From positions 127,026,235-127,090,234 of the forward strand of contig NC_044558.1 of the NCBI RefSeq assembly GCF_007565055.1: a DNA stretch of 64,000 nucleotides, given 5' to 3'. Below the pieces are notes generated by a model. It ran no database searches, had not been told where the DNA came from, and saw only the letters and a list, made by a program, of their open reading frames with translations. The DNA is from Rhinopithecus roxellana. Taxonomy: Eukaryota > Chordata > Mammalia > Primates > Cercopithecidae. Both the position numbers and the translations under genes were made by a program. Positions within the stretch are counted from its first letter, which is position 1. Every line of letters begins with the position of its first letter. Below, one piece after another: positions 44,243 to 55,918 of this stretch.

Positions 44243-44562
44243 CGCTATGATCTTAATGTTTATGCTCCCCCATTCCTAATTCATATGATGACTCCAATCC
44301 CCAAAGTGATGGTGTTAGGAGATGGGGCCTTTGGGAACTAATTAGGTCATGAGGGCAGAGCCCTCATGAATGGGATTAGTGCTTTTATAAAACAGGCCAA
44401 GGGGAGACTCCTAGCTTCTTCCACCATGTGAGGACACAGCCTCTAGCCGTGCTGGATCTTTGATGCTGGATCTGCCAACGCCTAAATATTGATGTCTCAG
44501 CTTCTAGAATTATGATATATAAATTTTTGTTGTTTATAATCTACCCAGTTTATTATACTTAC
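44243..44562 (+). mobile_element. Solitary MLT1A-type LTR
   Basis: LTR text in order: 'gctatgatcttaatgttta', 'ccaaagtgatggtgttagg', 'gggattagtgcttttataa', 'ccaccatgtgaggacacag', 'ttgttgtttataatctacc'. It ends near tttattatactt without the last segment. Its order matches the LTRs of the complete provirus at 46926-50107. Confidence 0.78.
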
Positions 44563-44679
44563 TAAGAAAATAGTCCAAATACAATAAATATATAGTCCAA
44601 AAACAATAAATGTTTTCTTAGCTTGAATGGACCAAGAAAACATAGTTTTTATTATTGTGTCCTAAAACAATTGAGGTAG

Positions 44680-44815
44680 GCATGGCAGAGATTACTGTCT
44701 CCTCTGGATAGGACGAGGAAACTGAGGTATGAAAATTAAAATTAAAAGAATTTTCCAAGTTCACTCATCCCGTAAGTGGTGGAAACAGAATTAAAACGCA
44801 AGCTTCTGAATCCTC
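44680..44815 (+). mobile_element. Ancient repeat fragment
   Basis: 'ggatagggcgaggaaactg'-like text (actual: ggacgaggaaactgagg) and 'ttttccaagttcactca' fit a widespread ancient mammalian repeat with 'gaggaaactgagg...caaggtcactca'. Family name not assigned. Confidence 0.4.
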
Positions 44816-45133
44816 TTTTTTTTTTTTTTATTTTGAGACAGAGTCTCACTCCGTTGCCCAGGCTGGAGTGCAGTGGTGTGATCTCAGCTCACTGCAATGT
44901 CCACCTCCCAGGTTCAAGCGATTCTCCTGCCTCAGCCTTCCAAGTAGTTGGGATTACGGGCATGCACTACAATGCCCAGCTAATTTTTTTTTTTTTTTTT
45001 TTTTTGTATTTTTAGTAGAGATGGAGTTTCACCGTGTTGTCTAGGCTGGTCTCGAATTCCTGATTGCAGATGATTCACCTACCTCAGCCTCCCAAAGTGT
45101 TGGGATTATAGGCGAGAGCCACCGTGCCTGGCC
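44816..45133 (-). mobile_element. Alu (AluS-like) with a second internal T run
   Basis: Antisense Alu with the usual T tail and an expanded T run of about 23 bases in the middle linker (44984-45005). Confidence 0.93.
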
Positions 45134-45246
45134 CCAAATCCTTTCTAGGTTTTCTTCCCCCCAATTAAACCACATTTGTTGTATGCCACATTGTGTCATG
45201 CTTTCATGGGGCTTTTTAAAATTAATTTGTTTTTTACACCTTAAAA

Positions 45247-45368
45247 AAGTAGAGATGGAGTCTCACTATGTTGGCTAGGTTGGTGTTGAACTCCTGGCCT
45301 CAAGCAATCCTCTTGCCTTGGCCTCCCAATGTGCTAGGATTCTAGGCATGAGCCATCGCGTCCATCAC
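45247..45368 (-). mobile_element. Alu 5'-arm fragment
   Basis: About 120 bp of antisense Alu 5' arm (tagagatggagtctcac to catgagccatcgcg). No right arm is seen. It could be a monomeric relic or a truncated dimer. Confidence 0.78.
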
Positions 45369-45735
45369 TATAATGGAGTTTTTAGATATCCACAGAGATG
45401 CAGCTACAGCAAAAATCAATGATGACAACAGGTTTGGGAATGAGAATGAGGGCTCAAGGTGCAATTCTACTGCTTTTTTGTTACGTGACTTTGAAACTTT
45501 TGTCAAGTGATTTTGTTTTTCCAAGGGAAGCATCCTCCTCCCCACAGAACCCCTGCAAAGTGTTACACCCCAGAGCCTCACAAGTCTTTCTCTCAGTTGT
45601 GGGTTAGAAAATCTGACTACTTTGTCCCAAATCAATGACATAAAGTTTTTCCTATATTTAAAATTTTTTTGACTCAATAAGTTAGTTATCATTATACCTT
45701 CATTTTATGAATAAAGAAACAAAAGCTTAGGACTT
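45367..45735. other. Unique interval
   Basis: No repeat or gene recognised; a minus frame of 116 codons (45342-45692) starts in the Alu fragment. Confidence 0.4.
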
Positions 45736-45746
45736 CCACATGTACT

Positions 45747-45846
45747 CCTTTCCTCCCCTCCCCTCCCCTCCCCTCTTTTCTTTTCTTTCCTCCCCTCCCT
45801 CCCCTCCCCTCCCCTTCCCTCCCCTTCCCTTCTCTTCTTCTCTCTT
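45747..45846. repeat. Polypyrimidine (CCCCT)n tract
   Basis: About 100 bases of almost pure C and T on the plus strand, with CCCCT and CCCTT units. It lies between the duplicated target ccacatgtact (45736-45746) and the AluY, and is best read as the mutated tail of the older Alu at 46155-46441. Confidence 0.88.
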
Positions 45847-46152
45847 TTTTTTTTTTTTTTTTTTTTTTTTTGAGACGGAGTCTCGCTCTGTCACCCAGGC
45901 TGGAGTGTAGTGGCCGGATCTCAGCTCACTGCAAGCTCCGCCTCCCGGGCTCACGCCATTCTCCTGCCTCAGCCTCCCGAGTAGCTGGGACTACAGGAGC
46001 CTGCCACCTCGCCCGGCTAGTTTTTTGTAGTTTTTAGTAGAGACAGGGTTTCACTGTGTTAGCCAGGATGGTCTTGATCTCCTGACCTCGTGATCCGCCC
46101 GTCTCGGCCTCCCAAAGTGCTGGGATTACAGGCTTGAGCCACCGTGCCCGGC
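45847..46152 (-). mobile_element. Old World monkey-type AluY inserted in the tail of another Alu
   Basis: Antisense young AluY. The complement carries ...GATCCGGCCACT... and reads 'ggctagttttttgtag', as in the monkey AluY group. It sits inside the pyrimidine tail of the older Alu: ctcttcttctct is present on both sides (about 45832-45843 and 46154-46165). Confidence 0.92.
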
Positions 46153-46154
46153 CC

Positions 46155-46441
46155 TCTTCTTCTCTTTTTTGAGACTGAGTCTTACTCTGTCACCCAGGCT
46201 AGAGTGCAGTGGCTCAGTCTTGGCTCACTGCAGCCTCAGCCTCCTGGGTTCAAATGATTCTCCTATCTCAGCCTCCTGAGTAGCTGGGATTACAGGTACA
46301 TGCCACCATTTTTATATTTGTAGTAGAGATGGGTTTCACCATGTTGGCCAGGCTGTTCTCAAATTTCTGACCTCAAGTGATCCACCTGCCTCAGCCTCCC
46401 AAAGTGCTTGAATTACAGGGGTGAGCCACCGCACCTGGCCA
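46155..46441 (-). mobile_element. Older Alu whose tail hosts the AluY
   Basis: Antisense Alu with about 14 bases missing in the middle linker (ccaccatttttatatttg). ccacatgtact is perfect at 45736-45746 and 46442-46452, so the target duplication brackets this Alu, its pyrimidine tail and the AluY together. Confidence 0.93.
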
Positions 46442-46452
46442 CCACATGTACT

Positions 46453-46925
46453 ATTTTTAAACTTTTCTGATTTAAACACACTGTACTGATATATTATTAG
46501 GGCAATACACAAAAATAAAAATTCCAAAGAATGAGATTAAGAATATAAATAACATTTCTCATATTTTCTTTTATGTCTCCAGCGAATCAGTTGATTTACT
46601 GGAGTATGTGCAACTCACATTGGAAATTGCTGTTCTAAAATATGAAGAAAATATTAATAGCAGACTGTATTTATCAAGAACATATAAAACTTGTCACATG
46701 TTTTTGTGACTCAATTTCACTAATTCAAATCAAACATGGATTTCCAAGTATGCGTATTAAGAATTAGAGCCTTTAGACCTGCTTCATTCTGAAGGGAGAA
46801 TTGTTACAATTAAGTAACTTGAAAACACTAAATATATCAATATTAACCAATAATTTGGAGGTACTTTAACAAGAAGCATATAGAAAAAGTCCCTATGCAT
46901 GAGGCTGCATGCCAATAACCAAGGC
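46453..46925. other. Unique AT-rich interval
   Basis: No repeat or gene recognised. It leads into the 5' LTR of the MLT1A-type provirus. Confidence 0.45.
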
Positions 46926-47598
46926 TGACTATAAGATTGGATGTTTGTGTTCCCTTAAAATTCATATGTTGAAACCTACCCATCAGTCTGATTATATTAG
47001 GAGGTGGAGTCTGGGAGATGAGTAGGTCATGAAGACAGAGCCCTCAAAAATGGGACTAGTGCTTTATAAAAGAGAACCTGGAGACCTCCCTTGCTCCTTC
47101 TGCCACCTGAATAGGAAGATGGCCATCTAGGCCAGGCATGGAGGCTCACGCCTATAATCCCAACATTTTGGGAGGCCAAGGCGGGTGGATCACTTGAGGC
47201 CAGGAGTTCAACACCAGCCTGGCCAACATGTTGAAAACCCATCTCTACTAAAAATACAAAAATTAGCTGGGCGTGGTGGCATGCACCTGTAATCCCAGCT
47301 ACTCAGGAGGCTGAGGCAGGAGGATCGCTTGAACCTGGGAGGCAGAGGTTGCAGTGAGCCAAGATCGTGCCATTGCACTCCAGCCTGGGTGACAGAGTGA
47401 GACTCCATTTCAAAAAAAAAAAAAAAGAAGAAGATGGCCATCTATGAACAAGAAAGTGGACTCTCACAAGACAGTGAATCTGCCAACACCTCGAGCTTGA
47501 ACTTTCTAGCCTCCTGAACTGTGGGGAATAAATTTCTGTTGTTTATAAGCCAATAAGTTTATGGTATTTTGTTATAGTAGTCTGAATGGATTAAGACA
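46926..47598 (+). repeat. 5' LTR of the MLT1A provirus (holds an Alu)
   Basis: Starts tgactataagattgg and ends gattaagaca, with 'gggactagtgctttataaa' and 'ctgttgtttataagcc'. It is about 373 bp without the Alu. Confidence 0.86.
47130..47429 (+). mobile_element. Alu in the 5' LTR, perfect target duplication
   Basis: Sense AluS-like element. gaagatggccatcta is perfect at 47115-47129 and 47430-47444. Confidence 0.96.
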
Positions 47599-48890
47599 GA
47601 AATTGGTACCAAGAAGTGGGGGTGTTGCTATAACAAAGACCTGTAAATGTGGAAGTGTCTTTGAAACTGGGTAATGGTTAGAAGCCGGAAAAGTTTTGAG
47701 GTGTGTGCTAGAAAAAGCCTACATTGCTGTAAATAGTCCTTTAAAAGCAATGTTGGTGAGGGCTCAGAAAGAAAACAGAACTGTAGAGAAAGCATCAGTC
47801 TTCTTAGAGAACACCTAAATAATCTTGAACAGAAGATTGGTAGAAATATGAACAGTAAAAGCTGTTCTGATGAGGTCTCAGACAGTAAAGAAGAACTTGT
47901 TATTGAAAACTGGAGGAAGGTGGTCTCTGTTGTAAAGTCTTAAGGAACTTGGCTGAATTTTGTTCCTGTCCTAGTGTTTTGTGTAAAGTAGAACTTGTAA
48001 GAAATGAAACTGGATATTTGGCTGCAGAAATTTCTAAGTGAAGTGTGAAGGAGTGGACTGATTTCTTCTGATTGCTCATAATAAAATGAGAAAAAAGAAA
48101 TTATTTAAAGATGGGATGGTTCATCAAAAGGGAGGCAGAACTTAAAGATTTGGAAAATTCTCAGCCTATCCATATTGGAATGAGAAACCTGGTTTAAGAG
48201 AGAAAACTAAGGGGGTGGCCAAACGACTGTTTGACAAGGAGATTTGTCAACCGTCTCAACAGAAGCTACCAGCTATTCTCCAAGAGAATGGAGAATACCT
48301 GGAGGCAATTCAGAGACCATCAGGGTTATCCCTTCCATTACAGGCCCACAGTACAAGGGTTGGGGGCAGAGAGGGATAGAATGGTTTCAAAGAAGAGGCT
48401 TGCTGATGCCTGGTGTGCATAGGAGTTTGGCATACAGACCTTGCCTCACATCAAGGACTCCATTCCCTACACTCCAGCTCTGTTCTCCTCAGCAACCCTG
48501 GGTAGTGTTCTGGTGGACCTCAGCGTGGCCTGAGCTATATTCAGCACAGCTGTCATGGTATGGTTGTCCTCACCTAGATTTCAAAGGATGAGGCCTCCTG
48601 GTAGAGTCATGGACTTGGGACCCCAGCCCTGGAAAGCTGCAGGGTCAAGGCAGAGAACTGCCATAGGTATAGAGCTGCCTGAAGCTTTGGGTCAACCCCT
48701 GCCCAACAAGTCTGCAGGGGTCAGACTGCTGCCTCAATGGGTCTGGTAGATGGGATCCATCCCCAGTGGGCCTGGAGGGCAGAGCATCAGGTCAAAGATT
48801 CTTCTTAAGCTCTGTTACTCCTTTCTTCTTTCCTATTTTTTCCCTTTTAGAATGGGATTGTTTATCCTATGCCTATCACACCACTGTATT

Positions 48891-49191
48891 TTTTTTTTTT
48901 TTTTTTTTGAGGCGGAGTCTCGCTCTGTCGCCCGGACTGGAGTGCAGTGGCCGGATCTCAGCTCACTGCAAGCTCCGCCTCCCGGGTTTACGCCATTCTC
49001 CTGCCTCAGCCTCCCGAGTAGCTGGGACTACAGGCGCCCGCCACCTCGCCCGGCTAGTTTTTTTGTATTTTTAGTAGAGAGGGGATTTCACTGTGTTAGC
49101 CAGGATGGTCTCGATCTCCTGACCTTGTGATCCGCCCGTCTCGGCCTCCCAAAGTGCTGGGATTACAGGCTTGAGCCACCGCGCCCGGCCG
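48891..49191 (-). mobile_element. Old World monkey-type AluY in the provirus internal region
   Basis: Antisense AluY with few differences from consensus; the complement of agtggccggatctcagc carries the GATCCGGCCACT motif. Target duplication cacaccactgtatt is perfect at 48877-48890 and 49192-49205. It is the latest of the three insertions by sequence quality. Confidence 0.95.
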
Positions 49192-49442
49192 CACACCACT
49201 GTATTTTGAAAGCACATAACTCATTTGGGTTCACAGGTTCACAGTGGACAGGATGAATTGCCTCAGGGTGGATTGTACCTTGACTCCCACCCATATCTGA
49301 TTTAGATGATATTTAGAGGAACTTTGGGTTTTAGACTTTAGAATTAAAGATGGAACGAGTTAAGACTTTTGGGGCTGTTGGAATGCAGTGAGTGTATGTT
49401 ACATGTGAGAAAAACATGAATTTTGGGGGGCTAAGTACGAAA

Positions 49443-50107
49443 TGCTGTAGATTGAATATTTAGGTGACACCAATGTTTGCGACTTAAAATGTAACCCCCA
49501 ATATGATGGTATTAGGAGAGGAGGCCTTTGAGAGGTGATTAGATCCTGAAGGCAGAACCCTCATGAATCATATTTGTGCCCTTATAAAAGAAACCCTTAA
49601 AAGCTCCCATGCCTCCTCTGCCATATGAGGACACTGTGAAAAGATGGTGGTCTGTGAACCAGGAAGTCAGCCCTCACCAGAATCTGCGGCAACTTGATCC
49701 TGGACATCCTCATCTCTAGAACTGTGAGAAATAAATTTCAGGTTTTTGTTTTTGTTTTTTCTGAGACAAAGTCATGTTCTGTCTCCCAGGCTGGAATGCA
49801 GTGGCACAACTTCAGCTCACTGCTACTTCTGCCTCCCGAGTTCAAGCAATTCTTGTGCCTCAGCCTCCCAAGAAGCTGGGATTATAGCAGTGTGCCACCA
49901 TGCCCAGCTGATTTTTGTATTTTTAGTAGAGACAGGGTTTTACCACGTTGGCCAGCTGGTCTCAGACTCCTGGCTTCAAGCAATCTGCTCGCCTTGGCCT
50001 CCCAAAGTGCTGGGATTACGGGTGTGAGCCACCTTGCCTGGACTCTGTTGTTTATAAGCCACCTAATTTAGGGTACTTTATTATGGTAGCCCAGGTGGAC
50101 TAAGACA
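49443..50107 (+). repeat. 3' LTR of the MLT1A provirus (split by an Alu)
   Basis: Starts tgctgtagattgaatattt and ends ggactaagaca. It matches the 5' LTR through 'atgatggtattaggag', 'tgtgcccttataaaag' and 'ctgttgtttataagcc'. Confidence 0.86.
49742..50041 (-). mobile_element. Alu in the 3' LTR
   Basis: Antisense AluS-like element splitting the LTR word ataaatttc/ctgttgtttataag. The tail has TTTTTG units. Confidence 0.9.
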
Positions 50108-51622
50108 AGGATCTAAAGCCTTCTCTCATGTACTGTTTAAATGACTTCCATAACTCAACATCAAAGAAAGTATCCAGAGAGCATGAGAATTAAAATTTTG
50201 TGGAGAATGAAAGTGAGCACACGAATAATTTCTCACCCCATACAAAGGGTATTTGCAACCTCACTATTTTATTTGTTCTTTACCACAGCTTTGTGATTTT
50301 GGCACATTTTTTCCCTTTTTTTTTTCTTTTGCTAAGAAAAATGAAGTTTAGAGAGATTAAGTGACCGGAGCAAGATTGCCCAGCCAGTGAGGGTGGATTC
50401 AGCACTGCTCATGGTAAATCTGAACTCTTCTCTGTGACAGTCTGCCAAACACCTGGTTATGCATCCTTCCTTGTCATTCCTCAAGTGAAAAACGAAGACC
50501 AGAAGTGTTCCTGAAGTGAGGAATCAGGTATTTTTTCCCTCCAAAGGACTAAACCTAGTAGTGTGGCTAAGAATCCATAGGAAACGTGGCAAAAGACCAA
50601 CAGAGGCAAAGCAAATTAGTGGAAGACGCAGGAAGAAAAGTATGGAGGACTCAGTAAAAACCTTGCATGAAGATAAGAAATATAAATTATGTTTTGTCAA
50701 AACCAACATTTTTTTCCAATATAGAAGAAAGGGCAGAGTGGAATTTGGATTTATATCCAAATCTCTAAGGCCTGTGCTGTTAACCATTTGCTATCATGAG
50801 ACTCAGAGGAGAAGAAGAGCCTCTGCAGTGCTGAATCCTTTGACCTGATAGGACATGGTGATTTTCATTTTTGGCTCTGTGGAAATTCTGTTGTTTCAAT
50901 GCCCATACAATCAACAAGTGACAATCAAATCGATGGCTTAGCTGTCTAAAAGCACCTCATGGACATTTCTGCTTCCTTGTGCACTGTGTATGGAAGTGCA
51001 CGTCATCTTGTTTGCTGGTGATTTGTGCTTTCTGGGTTCCGACGTTCTAGCACACTCAGATAGGAAAAGCCAAGAGAAGTAAAATGATGGGTGCCCTCTC
51101 CAGTTTCGGAAGGAGATAGATTAGAAGGGAGGGGCAGGAAAGAGGTGGGAATAGGGTTGTCTGAGGAGGTGGAGAGAGTTCCCAGTAATTGCTGGGCTAC
51201 AGGTGTAGGGGTAGCTCTCTGTACCCCAGTAACTACTCCGAACAGGTAAGGGGTAGCCCCTCAGTTGTTCCTAACCAGGCATTGGTCATCCTCATCAAGT
51301 ACTTGGAAATGAATGGAGAATTTTTTTGTTGCCAATGACTTGGGTATGCTATGAAATTTAATGCCCAGGGTCAGAGAAGGTAAACGTCCTGCCATGCCTA
51401 AGTCAGGCTTACATAAAGTAGAATGATCTTTCCTCAAATGCTGATACCACCCCTGTTGAAATTCACTGTGAGCTAGCCCTACCGACCTCAAAGACACTCT
51501 GATGTCAACAGTTGAGGAATGAGGGAAAAGCATAAAGAAGGTTTGAAAAGATTCTGGGAAGAAATTAGATATATCTTTAAAATGTTTTATTCATATGGTT
51601 AGAGTGTGTGTGTATAAGAGAG
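50108..51622. other. Unique interval, about 1.5 kb
   Basis: 50330-50420 looks like an ancient repeat ('gagagattaagtgaccgg', 'gcccagccagtgagggtgg'). A 110-codon plus frame (50516-50848) rich in K and R has no recognised domain. No gene called. Confidence 0.45.
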
Positions 51623-51632
51623 ATCTTTTTGA

Positions 51633-51926
51633 CCGGGCGCAGTGTCTCCTGCCTGTAATCCCAGCACTTTGGGAGGCTGAGGCGGTGGATCACGAGGTCA
51701 GGAGATCAAGACCGTCCTGGCCAACATGGTGAAACCGTGTCTCTACTAAAAATACAAAAAAAATTAGCTGGGCATGGTGGCATGTCCCCATAATCCCAGC
51801 TACTCTGGAGGCTGAGGCAGGAGAATCGCTTGAACCTGGGAGGCAGAGGTTGCAGTAAGCCGAGATCACACCACTGCACTCCAGCCTGGCGACAGAGCGA
51901 GACTCCATCTCAAAAAAATATATATA
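51633..51926 (+). mobile_element. Alu with target-site duplication
   Basis: Sense Alu starting ccgggcgcagtgtctcc. atctttttga is perfect at 51623-51632 and 51927-51936. The A tail has become ATATATA. Confidence 0.94.
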
Positions 51927-52031
51927 TCTTTTTGAAGGATCTTGTATTATATTGAGAAAATTATTAAATTCTCTCATCCATGTTTACATTTATATGATCT
52001 GCTAACATGATTTAAAATTCAGTTATCATGT

Positions 52032-52427
52032 TGATATGGTTTGGATTTGTGGCCTCACTTAAATCTCATGTTGAATTGTAATCTCCATTGTTGGAGGAGG
52101 GGCCTGGTGGGAAGTGACTGGATCTTGAGGTTGGTTTTTACTGGTTTAGCACCATCCCCCTCGTATTGTCTTGTGAGAGAGTTCTCACAAGATCTGGTTG
52201 TTTGAAAGTGTGTAGCACCTCCTCCTTTGCTCTCTCTCTCCTGCCCATCATGTGAAGGTGTATCTACTTTCCCTTTGCCTTCTGCCATGATGATAAGTTC
52301 CCTGAGACTTCCCCAGAGACAGAAGCCTGTACAGCCCATAGAACCATGGGCAGATTAAACCTCTTTTCTTTATAAAATTACCAGTCTCGGGTAGGTCTTT
52401 ATAGCAGTGTGAGAATGGACTCAAACA
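52032..52427 (+). mobile_element. Solitary MST/THE1-type LTR
   Basis: TG at tgatatggtttggattt and CA-like end at ggactcaaaca. Blocks include 'aaatctcatgttgaattg', 'gagagttctcacaagatct', 'ttctgccatgatgataag' and 'ttaaacctcttttctttat'. No internal region follows, so it is a solo LTR. Confidence 0.82.
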
Positions 52428-52471
52428 GATGAATTGTTCTTTTAATGCACTGTCAAAATTCATTTGATGTC

Positions 52472-52773
52472 TTATTTATTTATTTATTTATTGAGATGGA
52501 GTCTCGCTCTGTCACCCAGGCTGGAGGGTGGTGGCCCGATCTCGGCTCACTGCAAGCTCCGCCTCCCGGGTTCATGCCATTCTCCTGCCTCAGCCTCCCG
52601 AGTAGCTGGGACTACAGGCGCCCGCCACCTCGCCCGGAGAATGTTTTGTATTTTTAGTAGAGACGGGGTTTCACCGTGTTAGCCAGGATGGTCTGGATCT
52701 CCTGACCTTGTGATCCGCCTGCCTTGGCCTCCCAAAGTGCTGGGATTACAGGCTTGAGCCACCGCGCCCGGCC
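52472..52773 (-). mobile_element. Old World monkey-type AluY with a (TTTA)n tail
   Basis: Antisense AluY with an unusual small rearrangement near gcccggagaatgttttg. catttgatgtc is perfect at 52461-52471 and 52774-52784. Confidence 0.94.
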
Positions 52774-52784
52774 CATTTGATGTC

Positions 52785-53861
52785 ATTTTTAGATGTTTGC
52801 ATCTTTATTTATAAGTGAACTTTGCCTATAGTTTTCTTTTTTTGAATTATCTTTATTATGATATGTTAATAACATGGTAATGCACAACAAATAAAATGAA
52901 TTATGTGGTTGAGAATAGAGAAAATAAATTAGGAATTATTTGTACTTTAACATTTAAATATAATTCAGCTATTATATTTTCTGGGCCTGGTATCTTTTTT
53001 AAAATGGCAGACCTTTACTTAGCTTTCCAGTGTTTTCTGTGATTATTGATCTGGTCAGATTTTCTATCTCTTACTTGGCAAAATATAGTAGTTTTAATTT
53101 TGGTAGAAAACGAACCATGTCCTCTAAATTTTCAAATGTATTACTGTCCCTAAAAAACAGAGGCTGAAGCAAGACAAGTGGTAAGGTTTCATTGAAAGGT
53201 GATATCCTGGGATACAGAGAGAAGGAAAAGGGAAACGAGAGAGAAGGATGGAAAACAAATGGAAATTGGCGTGTTACCAAGCTGGCCACCACCTCATGAA
53301 CTGTGAAGAATATGATACCCACTGAGACAGGACAATACCACACAGGCTGTACATACAGAAAAGACATGTTGGAATAGTCCACTTTAATAGTCATGGCAGG
53401 GGGAAAGGGAAGTAGATTGCTCCATCACCTTCCTCCCATCTCACTTCTCTCCTATTGGTCAATGTTTGCCTCATGGCGAGTTCAGTGCATGCACTTTTAG
53501 GCAGTATCACCTGGCTTCTTTGGGCAGCTGCTGCGGAGGCCACGTCCCACCCTGTGGAATGCCAATTCTTTGGAGTCTGCGTTGTAGTCTAGAAGTGGCA
53601 GGAGGAATCAGAACCTACATGGGTCCGACTGAATTGGGCCAAGAGGTGCCAGAGCTTCTGCAGCTTCTGACATGATGGGAAGGCATTAGGAAGGCCATGT
53701 TTCCAGAGCCTGGCATTCACCTTAGGACAGAACGAGATAGCCAGAGATGTCGGTAGATGCGGTGGTTGTGGCAGCAGGGGCAGTCGTGTGGCTGAGAGAG
53801 AGGTTAAACTTTGGGAATCTGAGATGACCATAACGTGTCTCTGAAATAATTTCCATAGATT
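52785..53861. other. Unique interval, about 1.1 kb
   Basis: No recognised repeat. A minus frame of 107 codons (53071-53394) has no domain. No gene called. Confidence 0.45.
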
Positions 53862-53873
53862 TGCATGTATATT

Positions 53874-54166
53874 CTTTTTTTTTTGAAACGGAGTTTTGCT
53901 CTTGTTGTCCAGGCTGGAGTGCAGTGGCATAATCTCGGCTCACTGTAACCTCCGCCTGCCGGGTTCAAGCGATTTCTCCTGCCTCAGCTTCCCGAGTAGC
54001 TGGGACTACAGGCATGCGCCACCACGCTCGGGTAATTTTGTGTTTTTAGTAGAGACCGGGTTTCTCCATGTTGGTCAGGCTGGTCTCAAACTCCCGACCT
54101 CAGGTGATCCGCCTGCCTCAGCCTCCCAAAGTGCTGGGATTACAAGCGTGAGCCACTGCTTCCAGC
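53874..54166 (-). mobile_element. Alu (AluS-like) with target-site duplication
   Basis: Antisense Alu. tgcatgtatatt is perfect at 53862-53873 and 54167-54178. Confidence 0.95.
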
Positions 54167-54178
54167 TGCATGTATATT

Positions 54179-54608
54179 TTTTTATGATTGTTAAATTACT
54201 TAAAAATATGTGTTTTATCATGATGAACAATAAACTTTTAAAAACACGTGTTTATCACTTTGTTATCTTAAAGGTTGTATGTTTTTGCTTTTTCTCTTTT
54301 TCCACTAATCAGGTTTGCCAAGAGTTTATCTGTTTAAAAAAATATTTCTGGGGAAATAGCTTTCTGTTTTATGTATTCTTTATAATTGCTTTCTGAACAA
54401 ATTTAACATTTTATCTCTGATAATTCCCTCCTTTATTTTAGTTTGTTATTTTTGAGGCTATATTTTAAATTTCTTCCATTTATTACTTGTTTTGTTTTTA
54501 ATATTGATGGGTTATTAAGGCATTTAATGGTATAATTTTGAAATTTTGGATTTGAGTATAGTTTTACCTGTGGCCCATGGATTTTGGCATGAAAACTATC
54601 TGTTACTT

Positions 54609-54610
<2 letters not shown>
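54179..54610. other. Unique T-rich interval
   Basis: T-rich sequence without a recognised element. Confidence 0.4.
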
Positions 54611-54642
<32 letters not shown>

Positions 54643-54936
54643 AGACAGAATCTTGTTCTGTCATCCAGGCTGGAGTGCAGTGGCATGATCTCGGCTCACT
54701 GCAACCTCTGCCTCCCAGGTTCAAATGATTCTCCTGCTTCAGCCTCCCAAGTAGCTGGGATTACAGGCATGCACCACCATGCCTAGCTCTTTTTTTTTTT
54801 TTTTTTTTAAATTTTAAGTAGAGATGGGATTGCACCATGCTGGTTAGGCTGGTCTCGAACTCCTGACCTCAAGTGATCTGCCCGCCTCTGCCTCACAGAG
54901 TACTGGGATTACAGGCATGAGCCACCATGCCCGGCC
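54611..54936 (-). mobile_element. Alu with two long T runs
   Basis: Antisense Alu with an uninterrupted T tail of about 31 bases and a second T run of about 18 bases in the middle linker. The short repeat tgttactt near both ends (54601, 54944) may be the target duplication. Confidence 0.92.
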
Positions 54937-55612
54937 TCCTTTTTGTTACTTTTGAGACAATATACAAGATACAATTATAATTTTGAAACAGGGTTCTGGA
55001 GTGACAATTTCCAATTCAAAGATGACATCACAGAGTTTCTTATGAAAGATTTGGGTGCATATATAGGTCTTTCTGTGGCTTGAACCAAACTTTCCCTTAG
55101 GAAATCATTGTAAAGTTAATTTATGACAATGATAAATTTAGATAAATAGTTGAAATAACCTTAACCCGGTTTTCAGTGTAAATAGACACAGAAAGTCCAC
55201 TTGGAACAAACCTTCTTTGTTTAGGGGAATAATCTCTTATGTTGTCTTCCATATTCAGGACAATTGTGCCGGTCACGCTGACCCAAGTTTTAACTCCAGA
55301 GCTGTTTTTACTCTGCCAGTATTTTGACCTTGTATGCATGACTATAAACATTTTAGTCAGTCTTATACAGACATTGATGAAGTCATTAGTAAAACAGTTT
55401 TTGGAGTAAACTCTATAAAGCAAATTAAATTCTTGTCCACTTTAGCCGTACTGCCTATTACGGTAAGCAGACCCGCCCTATCTCTTGTGTTTAAGTGACT
55501 CTCTTCGCCCCTTCCACTCTGGGTGCCATAATCTTCATATCTTCATTGAAATAATGAGGCCCATTGCAAGCTTTTCCCACTTTATCTTAATTCATGGAGT
55601 TCAATTACCAAA
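54937..55612. other. Unique interval
   Basis: A 100-codon minus frame (55121-55423) has no recognised domain. No repeat assigned. Confidence 0.4.
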
Positions 55613-55613
55613 G

Positions 55614-55918
55614 TTTTTTTTGTTTGTTTGTTTTTGAGACTAAGTCTCGCTCTGAAGCCCAGGCTGGAGTGCAGTGGTGTGATCTCGGCTCACCACAACC
55701 TCTGTCTCTCGGATTCAAGCGATTCTCCTGCCTCAGCCTCCAGAGTAGCTGGGATTACAGGTGTGTGCCACTGCACCTGGCTAATTTTTCGTATTTTTAG
55801 TAGAGACGAGGTTTCACCATGTTGGCCAGGCTGATCTTGAACTCCCGAACTCAGGTAGTCCACCTGCCTTGGCCTTCCAAAGTGCTAGAATTACAGACAT
55901 GAGCCACTGTGCCCGGCC
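55614..55918 (-). mobile_element. Alu (AluS-like)
   Basis: Antisense Alu with a TTTG-interrupted tail. Flanks share only aaagt, so the duplication is not clear. Confidence 0.9.

Larger units (their letters stand above)
46926..50107 (+). mobile_element. Complete MaLR provirus (MLT1A type), with three Alus inside
   Basis: 5' LTR 46926-47598, internal region 47599-49442, 3' LTR 49443-50107. The internal part opens with 'gaaattggtaccaagaag', the MaLR primer-binding area, and continues with the 'gtggaagtgtctttgaaactggg' type text seen in this family. Just before the 3' LTR is a G-rich purine run (tttggggggctaagt). Alus sit in the 5' LTR (47130), internal region (48891) and 3' LTR (49742). Only short open frames persist, and it has no pol or env. 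No convincing 5-bp target duplication remains. Confidence 0.87.
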
